A stretch of 64,000 bases of DNA from Symbiodinium natans (Eukaryota > Sar > Dinophyceae > Suessiales > Symbiodiniaceae), in contig CAJNDS010002124.1 in the NCBI GenBank assembly GCA_905221605.1, positions 1,099,421-1,163,420 of the forward strand. Reading direction: 5' to 3'. The notes beneath the pieces were generated by a model. The model worked only from the letters and a program-made list of their open reading frames with translations. It made no database searches and had not been told where the DNA came from. Both the position numbers and the translations under genes were made by a program. Below, piece by piece: positions 54,673-63,461 of the stretch (its first letter is position 1; each line of letters begins with the position of its first letter).

Positions 54673-54958
54673 TACGGGGGGACAACCAAGGAAGGAAATC
54701 AACTCCCTAATCGCCCTGAACTTATATTTCCCAGATCGAACCAAGAAACAAACAAGAACACGGATAAGAGCAACCCAGGGGGGAAGGAAAGGGGGAAGGA
54801 ATCCACACCCTTACCAAACCCTAAGAACCCAGGCACTACTTTTTGAACTTGTGGCTTTCTGTTCAAGCCCATCTTGAGCCAAACATGATTTCCGGGTTCA
54901 TTAACCCTTCCAACTCTCAACACTAACTCTTTTCTACAATACCAATTGCAGCTCCGCA
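54673..54958 (-). repeat. 3' LTR (relative to the element)
   Basis: A 286-bp copy next to the polypurine tract. The left host junction is GGTTTAGGG|TACGGGGGG. Terminal bases TGCGG/CCGTA form an imperfect short inverted repeat. Confidence 0.93.
54873..54887 (-). other. Spliced-leader-like motif in 3' LTR
   Basis: The minus strand reads CATGTTTGGCTCAAG. The end of the dinoflagellate spliced leader is CATTTTGGCTCAAG; the match is complete except for one inserted G. Read as a possible relic of a trans-spliced transcript. Confidence 0.5.
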
Positions 54959-54971
54959 CTCCCCCTGTCCT
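54959..54971 (-). other. Polypurine tract
   Basis: AGGACAGGGGGAG on the minus strand directly abuts the 3' LTR, as expected for the plus-strand primer of an LTR element. Confidence 0.85.
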
Positions 54972-55328
54972 AGGATTTCCTAGGACACATTGGAGATGCA
55001 GATCTTTTGGCCAAAAACTGCCATTAAGGCAGCAGCCAGCTGCTTGAAATGCATGTTATGGTTTAACGTCTTCCAGGACGGAATTATAGCACATTGGCTA
55101 ACCTACTACCCACAGAGAATCTCTTTTCACCATGATCCTCTCATCACTGAAGACTCCTTGGCCTTCTTCACCACAAACCGTGGTCTTCGCTACGCGAAAA
55201 GCTACTGACTTCTACTATCAGGGATTTCCATACCCTTAATAGTAACCACCACATTGTCAGCACATTGGCTGTTCCAGCGCACCTGTCTCCAGAAAGAGAA
55301 AAACCATCCCTTCATCCATACCATCCAA
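54959..55328 (-). other. LTR-element 3' non-coding part
   Basis: Between the ORF3 stop and the 3' LTR. Only short frames on both strands; apart from the polypurine tract I see nothing recognisable. Confidence 0.6.
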
Positions 55329-58300
55329 TCACTTCTTTTTCCGATTGTTGGCAATCTTGAGGTGAAGTTGCAGCAGAATATACTCCAGGTCCGAAACTGT
55401 AAGAACAGGATCCTGTACGCCCCTTTGAATTGAGGATACCAATCCTTCTCTCTTTGCGTCCTCAATCGCCTGGCAAGATTGACCCAGCTCTGCATTCGCA
55501 GTGGCAGACCCTGGTGCATCCGCATCAGATGGACGATCCTTTTCCTCAGGATCTTGCACCATTACCACCTCTTCTTTTTTGGGACTCTGACTTTTCTCCC
55601 TCTTCTTTGTCTTTCCACCGACATTTGACTTTGTGCGCGTCTTCGAGGATTTTTCCACTGCAGAAGCCACCACATTGGATGTTGATCCACCCTTCTCAAT
55701 GATCGTCGGCATCTTCTTCGGCTTTGGAACCATGAGAGTGTAAGGATCTTCGATAGCTGCAGCTTTCCTCTTCTTTTTTACCTTTTTCTTCTCTTCTTCA
55801 ACGGCAACCTCCGTCTCCGAAGTCTCAACCACTCCTTTTTCGGCAGGAATATCCTTGCTGGACTCCCTTTCTAGGGACCTCTTTTTACCTCTTTTGGAAT
55901 CCTTTTCCTCTCCCAAATTGGCTCGCTCATACCATATCCTCAGGTCATTGACCCATTCTTCCACCTCCGCGAGCGAAACCTCATACGACTTCACTACTTC
56001 GAGAAGTTCCAGCACGGTCAACATTTCAGTGGTCCACGAAACCCATTCTTGATCCATTTGGTCAGCATCTCCAGTGAACTTCAGGAGTTTGAACAATGGG
56101 TCCGCCTCTGCTCGAGCCAAATCTGGCTTGCCACTGGACAGAAATGAAATCGCCTCCATCAACAGTTCCGTCATCTTGGTCTCTTCGTCATAAACCATAA
56201 AATCCTCCTCATCATCATCGAACTGTTCAGGAGAGATCTCCTTTTCTCCACCATTTGCACCAGACTTTCTCCTTGGACCATCCCTTGGGGGCGTCCTTGG
56301 AGACCTTGGCCTCTGTTCTTCCAGCGGAACACCATGCTCGAAGACACACCTGTCACCAAACCGACACTTCCCAGACCGAGCAAACTGGACGCACCTCACA
56401 CCAGTTGCATCATGCGAGAACCCACAATCCTTTCCAGCGAAACATTCTCTCCCTGCCACATAGTATTTACACCAATACGAATGTAGCACCACATCATCTT
56501 CGGAATGGATGAATTTGCAGTCGTCACCAAATTTGCAGCGATCTTTCCCCTTGCCGAACCAATAGCAGAAGCCCTTCTTCCTCTTCTCCAAGCGCTCTGC
56601 CTCATACCGGTCCATAGGGCGATTGTGCTCTACATGAACATTGCCATGTACCTGGGGACTGCTCCCTTCACCCGACGTGCTATCAGTATTTGGTGCTTGG
56701 AGTACAGCTGGAAAACCTGGCCTTGGTCCTACCACCTTCATGATCGGTTTTCCGCCAACTCCTGAGCCATGCTGAGACGATCCAAAAACATTGAACATCT
56801 TCGTGAAGGCCTTTCTAGTGCCAATCTTCTGCACCCTTTTGATTGGACGTTTCATTGCTCCAACCTTGCATCCAGATGCGTTCAAACGACACAACCTCCT
56901 ATAACCAACTCTATGTCCCTTCTTCCAAAGAGCCATAAGAATTTTAGAGGCAGTAACATTCTCCACCTCTACCTTTTCCAATGGTCCCTCACTTCCCGGA
57001 ACAAACCCATCCATATCTGAAGACCTTTCCATCTTTTTTGACACCACTTCGTCGAGGTAGTCTTCCGAGATCCAGGGTAAGTTCCCCTTAGAGGAAGGAT
57101 TGTCATCATTGTTTGGTCCTTCACCAGGATACCCTTTTGTGCTGTCAAAGATCTTACCAGTAGTGCGGTCCTGCATAGAGAAATTCGAAGCCACGCGGGA
57201 GTACACTGACCACAAGAAAATCCTTGTGTCCGCCAGTCTTGATGACCCACTGGATGTCTCCTCTTCCGGAGAAACTTCTGGCGCTTTGCCATCCCCTCCA
57301 GTGTCACCACTTGTCTCACCTCCAGCATCTTCAATGGGAATAAGGGATTCATTGTTCCCTTGATCAAGCACCGCATCCTCTGGTCCAAGAACTTCCAGCA
57401 CCGCTGTCGAAGGATCCACCTCTTCATCAGCATCGTCGTCCATCCTTCTCCAGAGAGCCTCCAATTGGTCTGCACAAGTCGCCGCTTGAAGGAACTCCAT
57501 CAACCGGCCCCTCCCGCGCTGCCAGAGAAATTCCGAAACCATCACCGACCCCTGGGCTCCAAGATTCAGGAACGGGTGAACCATTTTGGCTACCCTCGCC
57601 ATAAGTTCAATGTGAACTTCCATGCCTGGACTGCGACTCCAATCATAGGCAATTGCCTCCATAGCAGTTCCAAACTTGTCAGTATTCTTGAATTCCCCTT
57701 CCAGACCAGGAGACAACAAGGCACCCATCACCGAAAGAGGGTAATTTCCCACCGCCGGCAAGCACGGGTTGTCATGGAACGAATGATGCAGGTCACTATA
57801 ATGTCCTTGATCTCTCCTTTGAAAAAGGAGTGCTCCAGTCCCTAGCTGGGCATTCATTTCATCCACTTGAACCATTTCAGCACATATCCTCTGTGCCATG
57901 TACGCCATTGCTGGCCAGACGGAACGATCGGTAAGACCGCGACGCATAACCCAATCAGTTGTTGGCGACTGAATCAGCGTCCTTGGATCATACACCAGAA
58001 CTACCATCGCACCGTCACCCATTGACTGATCAGCATCGTCCTCCAGTGCCAGGTTCTCATCCTGTTCGCTTGCACCCTCGGATGACATGCTAATAACCAA
58101 ATTTCGATCCATCTTATTGGACCCTTTTTGGCAGTCTCTTTGCCCCACCGGCAACTTGCCAACTGCAACCTTCCAATAAATCCGAGTCAGAAGACCTTTA
58201 ACCAGCAATTGCTGAAGGTCATTCCTCACCGGACAAACATCCAATATCTTCGCACCATCACCACGGAGTTCATTGCTCCCACCTTCTCCTTCTTTTTGGT

Positions 58301-58928
58301 CAGTCTCCTCGCCAGAAATTTGTACTGCTCCTTCCAGCGCCGTCTCCTGTCCAGCCACTTCTTGCCCAGGAAGAACTTGAGCGCTTTCAGATACATTCAC
58401 CTGTCCAGCAACACCTTGCCCAGGTAAAACCTCATCCGTGGAGCCCACCGCCAGCGAACCAACCATAACTGAACCATCCCTTGCTCTTTTTTGAGACCGT
58501 TCAGCTCGACGAGAAGGTTGTGGTAGCGAAAAAACTTGTGAAGTCACTTCTTGGCGGGTCTCCCCCCGCGACGCTTTGTCGCGCCCTTCGCCAAGGTGAA
58601 CCGATTTTTTCGGCCCGTCATTGGAGCCTGAAGAACCACTTTGCGGAACATTGCCACGATTCGCAGTTCTCTGTGAATCCCTTTCTTGCAAAAAGATTTC
58701 CTTCAGGCGTTGCGCGGCATTGGTCTCCTCTTCGCTTGAATCGCTTGAGGAAGCGGCATACGAGACCAAGGCCTCCGCCTGTTCATCATCATCCACCACA
58801 TCTGCCCACGCTCTGCTGAACCGATACGACAACCCACCACGAGGCTTCAGTTCCAGTGGCTTCGGCTTTTCCACCACTTCCGCCGGTTGCACTCGTCGTT
58901 GTGACCGAGAGCGTGGCACCTGTCGCAC
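55329..58928 (-). CDS. LTR-element ORF3: large frame with three CCCH zinc fingers
   Basis: About 1199 codons open from just upstream of 58928. The first 150 or so lack an ATG, so it is probably read through a +1 shift from ORF2. An acidic N-terminal part and a helical middle (MALWKKGHRVGYRRLCRLNA) precede three consecutive fingers near residues 790-870: CYWFGKGKDRCKFGDDCKFIH-type (CX9CX5CX3H), CKYYVAGRECFAGKDCGFSH and CVQFARSGKCRFGDRCVFEH. The C-terminal part is Lys/Glu-rich. I see no YXDD, DDE, or D[ST]G signature. RNA binding is inferred from the fingers; function otherwise unknown. Confidence 0.8.
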   Translation of the reverse strand: MRQVPRSRSQRRVQPAEVVEKPKPLELKPRGGLSYRFSRAWADVVDDDEQAEALVSYAASSSDSSEEETNAAQRLKEIFLQERDSQRTANRGNVPQSGSSGSNDGPKKSVHLGEGRDKASRGETRQEVTSQVFSLPQPSRRAERSQKRARDGSVMVGSLAVGSTDEVLPGQGVAGQVNVSESAQVLPGQEVAGQETALEGAVQISGEETDQKEGEGGSNELRGDGAKILDVCPVRNDLQQLLVKGLLTRIYWKVAVGKLPVGQRDCQKGSNKMDRNLVISMSSEGASEQDENLALEDDADQSMGDGAMVVLVYDPRTLIQSPTTDWVMRRGLTDRSVWPAMAYMAQRICAEMVQVDEMNAQLGTGALLFQRRDQGHYSDLHHSFHDNPCLPAVGNYPLSVMGALLSPGLEGEFKNTDKFGTAMEAIAYDWSRSPGMEVHIELMARVAKMVHPFLNLGAQGSVMVSEFLWQRGRGRLMEFLQAATCADQLEALWRRMDDDADEEVDPSTAVLEVLGPEDAVLDQGNNESLIPIEDAGGETSGDTGGDGKAPEVSPEEETSSGSSRLADTRIFLWSVYSRVASNFSMQDRTTGKIFDSTKGYPGEGPNNDDNPSSKGNLPWISEDYLDEVVSKKMERSSDMDGFVPGSEGPLEKVEVENVTASKILMALWKKGHRVGYRRLCRLNASGCKVGAMKRPIKRVQKIGTRKAFTKMFNVFGSSQHGSGVGGKPIMKVVGPRPGFPAVLQAPNTDSTSGEGSSPQVHGNVHVEHNRPMDRYEAERLEKRKKGFCYWFGKGKDRCKFGDDCKFIHSEDDVVLHSYWCKYYVAGRECFAGKDCGFSHDATGVRCVQFARSGKCRFGDRCVFEHGVPLEEQRPRSPRTPPRDGPRRKSGANGGEKEISPEQFDDDEEDFMVYDEETKMTELLMEAISFLSSGKPDLARAEADPLFKLLKFTGDADQMDQEWVSWTTEMLTVLELLEVVKSYEVSLAEVEEWVNDLRIWYERANLGEEKDSKRGKKRSLERESSKDIPAEKGVVETSETEVAVEEEKKKVKKKRKAAAIEDPYTLMVPKPKKMPTIIEKGGSTSNVVASAVEKSSKTRTKSNVGGKTKKREKSQSPKKEEVVMVQDPEEKDRPSDADAPGSATANAELGQSCQAIEDAKREGLVSSIQRGVQDPVLTVSDLEYILLQLHLKIANNRKKK

Positions 58929-59748
58929 TTGTTTTTTTGTCCAGCAAGGGCCTTCCCCTTCTCACAGGGTTTGATCTTGACCGATATTTTTTTGTTGGTG
59001 GATTCACCGGCGGCATTCCAACTCCCACCAACCGCAGCTTCTGTACGCACAACGGAGACCTCTGCGCAAGCGTCCAACCATCACGGTACCTGACCTTATC
59101 AAAAAGCTCCCGATAGGAGCCTCTCGGCATGGTTTTTGCACCGGAGTCTTCAGCTTCACGCACCTGAGTGAGGGTTCGCACCGCCGCTCTTCCAGTTCCT
59201 TTGTTCCCAGAAGATTGTTGTACCCGTACGGATGCATCAGAAGGAACTGCTTTTTCCGGTCCTCCCGGGCGATATCGGACATCACCAACCAATTGCAGAA
59301 TTTTGCATGCGGTCACTTTGTTGATCCCTTTGTCAACCAAATCTTCCACAAAGATGAACTCTTGCAAGTCCGACACATTGGTCACACCAAGCGTAATCAT
59401 CACCTCACTTACATGAGGGGTATACACCCACAGGTGTTCGTTGCGAGCCATCCAATTTTCAATTGGCTCCTCCGGATTTTGAAGCCGAGTACCAGTGGAT
59501 GCAGCCACCGAATTCTTTTGTTCATCAGCTTCTGCTTCATCCAGAATACCTTTTTCACCATCTTTTTGTGACACATTGGTCATTTGCAGCGCTTTTGGTG
59601 CCGAGGATGAGGAAGATTCAGCTCCCCCACTCGCAGGTGGCTGAAAAGTGCTTCTATCCGTAATCTCCCATCCTCTCTCTTTTTCAAACCGGACCTGATT
59701 GGCCACCTGTACCAAGTGTTTCAGGAGCGTCAGCCGCTCCTCTGACAT
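58789..59748 (-). CDS. LTR-element ORF2: unknown middle frame
   Basis: 319 residues with its own ATG at 59748, +1 relative to ORF1. It begins MSEERLTLLKHLVQVANQVR and has a helical central region (ENWMARNEHLWVYTPHVSEV ... DLVDKGINKVTACKILQLVG) that I do not recognise. Expression could be by re-initiation or +1 frameshifting from ORF1. The zero frame runs on over a run of seven A (58932-58938) into a Ser/Thr/Gly-rich tail, whereas shifting there reaches either a zinc-knuckle-like motif or ORF3. Confidence 0.7.
   Translation of the reverse strand: MSEERLTLLKHLVQVANQVRFEKERGWEITDRSTFQPPASGGAESSSSSAPKALQMTNVSQKDGEKGILDEAEADEQKNSVAASTGTRLQNPEEPIENWMARNEHLWVYTPHVSEVMITLGVTNVSDLQEFIFVEDLVDKGINKVTACKILQLVGDVRYRPGGPEKAVPSDASVRVQQSSGNKGTGRAAVRTLTQVREAEDSGAKTMPRGSYRELFDKVRYRDGWTLAQRSPLCVQKLRLVGVGMPPVNPPTKKYRSRSNPVRRGRPLLDKKTSATGATLSVTTTSATGGSGGKAEATGTEASWWVVVSVQQSVGRCGG
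58890..58928 (-). other. Zinc-knuckle-like motif in the third frame (alternative frame)
   Basis: In the frame of ORF1, 59077-58847 is open and reads NKCDRCHALGHNDECNRRKW, a CX2CX4HX3C pattern one residue short of the CCHC knuckle typical of gag. It is reached from ORF2 by a -1 shift at the A7 run. Could be chance or a relic of the ancestral frame. Confidence 0.4.
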
Positions 59749-62700
59749 CTCGATCGAAACAGCAATGGTGGAACCCTGCGTCCCTTAGTGCCTTCCTGGA
59801 AGCATTGTCCCAAGATTTGCCGGGCTCCCAAGTCCCTTCCAATGCTATGTCATCGTTGTGAAGATACCTGCATGTAGTCCCATATTTACAACCACCTTGA
59901 TTGTAATACAGACACAGACGACCTTTTGGCTCACCCGACGTAGGTTCACCCTTTGATGCACCTTTGCCAAAATTGTACTTGGCCCGGAAGGCCAAATCCT
60001 CCCGCTCCTGCTGTGCCTCATCCACTGTACCTTCCTCTGTGGGAGGGTCACCGATGTTCCCATCCTCATCATCAGCTTCTTGGCTATTCTTTGGATCAGT
60101 TGACCCTCCTCCTGGCCAACCTTCACCATAACGACGATGCTCATAGGGACAACCATCACCGTTGCGACACCTTCCCTTATTGAAGAACTTGCACAGTTTG
60201 CTGTATCCAGGTGACACAGTCTGTGGAGTCATGTGAGCCTTTTTGTACTGGTCAGGGTCCATGTAGGCTTCCATTGGCTTGTTCTCCCTTTTGCTCATGG
60301 ATTGCACTGCACCATCAAGCTCCTGCAAAAATAGCTTGGTGTCCAACCAAAGCGCGTTCCAAAACTCATCTTCCCCTTGATTCAGCACCGTTGCCACCGC
60401 TTCACCCACAACTGGTCGAGTAAATCTCCTTTTTCTGCATGCCAGTTCGAAAAGCGCGTTGTGGTACTGTTTTCGGGAAAAAGTGGTTAACTTCCCCAAG
60501 CCTGTGCTTTCTGTACCATCAGGCTTCCAACCATCATTTTGCAAGATGCCATACGCGCGCCGAGCTTCCGCATTGAGGAATGCCTGATCTGCAACACACT
60601 CCTGTAAATCTTCCATCGGGCGACCCAACAGCATCCCAGTAATTTTGCCAACATAGGCTTCATCTTCGTTTCCATTCTCCAGAAGAGCTTTGTAGATCTT
60701 TTCTCCATAAAGTTGCCTTTCTTCTCGTTCTTCAGAGGATAACTCCTGTACCACAAGCTCTTCATCGGATTGCTCTTCCTCCTGTTTCCAGTCCCATTGA
60801 CCGTTGGAATCTTGGTACCATTGACCAGCATACCATGAATCCGTCCACCACGTACTCCAGCCGCTGGGTTTCCATTTCCGCAGCGTCGAAGAAGAGTCCT
60901 CCACGTCCTCTTCCAAAACCAGAAAGGTGTCCAAGATTATGGTACCATCATCTTCCACTCGTTTCACTGTTCCATTGACAGTATCACCAAATTTGAACTG
61001 ATATGCATTGTTCCCTTCTGCAGGAACCAATACATTCATATCACCATGGTCCAAAAAGGCTCCATACCCATTGATGCAGCGCACTAGACCCATGATCTCA
61101 TCTCCCTCTTGATAGCAATGTGTCCCAGGTGATTCCAAGGCTCCCGCTCGGGGCACTTTCTTTGCATGCTCTTCAGAAACCACCTCTGTATCATCGGCTC
61201 CTGGCGCATCCTTTGTCTTCACCTTTGGGTCACACTGCTCGTCCTGCTCCACGAGTCCCACAAGCTCATCTTTTTTGTGCTCCTGGATTTCAGGACCTCC
61301 CTTTTTCTCCGCCAAAGGCTTTGCCTCATCTGCTGTAGTTCGCTCGGTGTCGACTTCCGGCGAACTTCCAGACGGCAACACTTCTCCCTTCATGGGAGTG
61401 GACCCATCATTGGAGTCCTTTGTCACACCTTCTGCAGCAGGCAAATCTTCTTCCACTGCAGGGCGATTGAGTCGATCATCCACGGCAGGCACGCTTTCTT
61501 CCACCGCAGGCTCCTTTGGTTCCATGGCTTCCAAAGGAGAATTTCCACCATCGTTGACCACAGCTGCCTCATCGGCTCCGGTGTAGCCCTTGCTATTCCG
61601 TTCCTCGCGGCTAACTTCAGGTTGCACCAGTGCGTCCACCTGTGAACCTCCATCATCAGCTGCTGCGGAGACCTGCGCCCCATTGTTGCAGTCGCCCGTG
61701 GAACGTAACACCATATGCACCTCAACCCGTGCTTCCTTCGCACTCCAGGTAATATCTGGCGCATCGACCCGCGCATCATTGGCGCTCCAGGCCTCATTTT
61801 TCAGATCTTCCGTGTCTCCAGCTATTCCAGAAGCTTCTTTTTCCCCTTGAATGGCAGGAATCTTGGCACCAAACGAAGAGACCTCCTCAGTCGCAACACA
61901 CGACCTTTTCCCTCCGTCTTCCGAATCTCCAGGACCACATTCCTGAACGACAGGTACCACATCCACCACTCGCTCTTCTGCAGCCGACACAGTTCCGATC
62001 TCCACATTGGGAATTTTTTCTTCTGGACCTACCGATTCCACCGCTGCCACACCCTCAGAAAGTGCTCCCATTCCTTCCCGATCCAGATGTTGAGCTCCAG
62101 CGATGTCTGCTCGGTTTCCAGGAATCTCCTCCTCATCAGGAGAACCCGAGGTCGGGGCGTCACCACCAGCCCTAGGACCGCTATCCCTGATAGTAGAGGA
62201 AAAATCTTTTTCACCTAAACTATTTACACTACCCTGGAATGCCCTCGTAGACTCAGTCTTCGGAGTAGAGGATGAAGAATCCAGTGCCGCCTCCATTTCC
62301 AGCTCATTGCCCGAAGGAGACCCAACCACCTCGTCACTCTTCATCTTTTCACCTACCACCGGCAATGTCCACTTGCTTTCCTGCGTATCCAGGCAGTAAT
62401 AATATTGTCTCCCATCTTCATGGAGGTGCCATTCCCACGTTGTCCCATCGCACGCTTTGATCAGATGCTCATCTTTCCGAAAACCATCCCTTTCAGAGAC
62501 CTGACGCATCTCGTCCTCTTCTTCTGACAACTGTCGCAACCTCTCAGCCTCCATCTGTAGGATCTCCTCCTCCCCCATGGCGTATTCAGCAGCAGGTGCA
62601 GCTTCAAAGCTGTCCGCACCCTTCTGTTCGTGACCGCTTCCACCACCTTGGGAACTCGAAGATGGATCCCTTTTGATCTTGTTCAGAGGCCTCCTGGCCG

Positions 62701-62935
62701 CTTGCAGCACTTCTCCAATCAGATCGGTCTGAGACTCTTGGTCTACCATTCGACCCGAAGTCGAAGTCGACGGCTGATACCCGTGTTTGTGCAACACTCG
62801 TAAAACAGTCACCTCCATTTCACGATCTATACCACCAGTCGCGTCCCAGTTCCTTTTCTCACCAGGCTTCGGCGATACAGAGACAGCACGTCCTTCAGCT
62901 TCAGTATTGCTAACCATATCCACATTGGGATTCAT
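59684..62935 (-). CDS. LTR-element ORF1: WW, S1-like and two CCCH zinc-finger motifs
   Basis: 1083 residues from the first ATG (62935); the frame is open from a stop about 60 bp further upstream. Visible parts: a WW domain at about residues 167-192 (WHLHEDGRQYYY...SKWTLP); a long acidic low-complexity stretch to about 600; an S1-like RNA-binding segment (GDEIMGLVRCINGYGAFLDH ... GTVKRVEDDGTIILD) at about 610-675; and two CX7CX5CX3H fingers at about 915-933 (CKFFNKGRCRNGDGCPYEH) and 1008-1026 (CLYYNQGGCKYGTTCRYLH). Such motifs suggest RNA binding, so a gag-like packaging role is inferred. It overlaps ORF2 by 65 bp in another frame. No catalytic motif seen. Confidence 0.85.
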   Translation of the reverse strand: MNPNVDMVSNTEAEGRAVSVSPKPGEKRNWDATGGIDREMEVTVLRVLHKHGYQPSTSTSGRMVDQESQTDLIGEVLQAARRPLNKIKRDPSSSSQGGGSGHEQKGADSFEAAPAAEYAMGEEEILQMEAERLRQLSEEEDEMRQVSERDGFRKDEHLIKACDGTTWEWHLHEDGRQYYYCLDTQESKWTLPVVGEKMKSDEVVGSPSGNELEMEAALDSSSSTPKTESTRAFQGSVNSLGEKDFSSTIRDSGPRAGGDAPTSGSPDEEEIPGNRADIAGAQHLDREGMGALSEGVAAVESVGPEEKIPNVEIGTVSAAEERVVDVVPVVQECGPGDSEDGGKRSCVATEEVSSFGAKIPAIQGEKEASGIAGDTEDLKNEAWSANDARVDAPDITWSAKEARVEVHMVLRSTGDCNNGAQVSAAADDGGSQVDALVQPEVSREERNSKGYTGADEAAVVNDGGNSPLEAMEPKEPAVEESVPAVDDRLNRPAVEEDLPAAEGVTKDSNDGSTPMKGEVLPSGSSPEVDTERTTADEAKPLAEKKGGPEIQEHKKDELVGLVEQDEQCDPKVKTKDAPGADDTEVVSEEHAKKVPRAGALESPGTHCYQEGDEIMGLVRCINGYGAFLDHGDMNVLVPAEGNNAYQFKFGDTVNGTVKRVEDDGTIILDTFLVLEEDVEDSSSTLRKWKPSGWSTWWTDSWYAGQWYQDSNGQWDWKQEEEQSDEELVVQELSSEEREERQLYGEKIYKALLENGNEDEAYVGKITGMLLGRPMEDLQECVADQAFLNAEARRAYGILQNDGWKPDGTESTGLGKLTTFSRKQYHNALFELACRKRRFTRPVVGEAVATVLNQGEDEFWNALWLDTKLFLQELDGAVQSMSKRENKPMEAYMDPDQYKKAHMTPQTVSPGYSKLCKFFNKGRCRNGDGCPYEHRRYGEGWPGGGSTDPKNSQEADDEDGNIGDPPTEEGTVDEAQQEREDLAFRAKYNFGKGASKGEPTSGEPKGRLCLYYNQGGCKYGTTCRYLHNDDIALEGTWEPGKSWDNASRKALRDAGFHHCCFDRDVRGAADAPETLGTGGQSGPV

Positions 62936-63160
62936 ACCCACATTGGGGCTTTCTGCAACCAAGGCTTCTTCCAGATGTTCTTCAGCGCCGGGAATTCACC
63001 TCTTCCAACACCGATCTTTCACCCAGAGACTCAGCTGCACCATTTCCAGCTCCACCATTTTGTCCACCATCCAAGGCAGGTTGGAGCCATCGCTTCGGAG
63101 AAGGCATTGCTTCTTGATCCCAAAGATCTTAAGACAACACTCAACCGCAGGGAACCTAAT

Positions 63161-63174
63161 TTGGGCTCATAACC
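63161..63174 (-). other. Primer binding site, copia-type internal initiator tRNA-Met
   Basis: Directly inside the 5' LTR, the minus strand reads GGTTATGAGCCCAA. Its complement, TTGGGCTCATAACC, looks like an anticodon stem-loop of initiator tRNA-Met (GGG, loop CU-CAU-AA, CC). Copia of Drosophila is primed by the internal part of this tRNA, not its 3' end, so this places the element with copia-like retrotransposons. Confidence 0.8.
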
Positions 63175-63461
63175 TACGGGGGGACAACCAAGGAAGGAAA
63201 TCAACTCCCCTAATCGCCCTGAACTTATATTTCCCAGATCGAACCAAGAAACAAACAAGAACACGGATAAGAGCAACCCAGGGGGGAAGGAAAGGGGGAA
63301 GGAATCCACACCCTTACCAAACCCTAAGAACCCAGGCACTACTTTTTGAACTTGTGGCTTTCTGTTCAAGCCCATCTTGAGCCAAACATGATTTCCGGGT
63401 TCATTAACCCTTCCAACTCTCAACACTAACTCTTTTCTACAATACCAATTGCAGCTCCGCA
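63175..63461 (-). repeat. 5' LTR (relative to the element)
   Basis: A 287-bp copy, TGCGGAGCTGCAATTGG... on the minus strand. Differs from the other LTR by one extra C in 'CTCCCCTAATCG'. Contains the spliced-leader-like motif and a TATAAG-like stretch. The flanking host repeat begins directly at 63462. Confidence 0.93.
63376..63390 (-). other. Spliced-leader-like motif in 5' LTR
   Basis: Same CATGTTTGGCTCAAG copy as in the other LTR. In a transcript starting upstream in the LTR it would lie near the 5' end. Confidence 0.5.

Larger units (their letters stand above)
54673..63461 (-). mobile_element. Complete copia-like LTR element, apparently non-autonomous (8.8 kb)
   Basis: Two near-identical direct repeats (286 and 287 bp, one C indel in the compared sequence) bound an 8.2-kb internal region. 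On the minus strand the LTR runs TGCGG...CCGTA, followed by a tRNA-Met-type primer site, three large overlapping open frames, and a polypurine tract before the 3' LTR. The flanking array reads TAGGG on both sides, consistent with a 5-bp target duplication, though the repeat context makes this ambiguous. No reverse transcriptase, RNase H, integrase or protease motif is visible in any of the large frames. The insertion lies in a TTTAGGG array of a dynein intron, antisense to the gene. LTR identity implies recent insertion. Confidence 0.9.
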
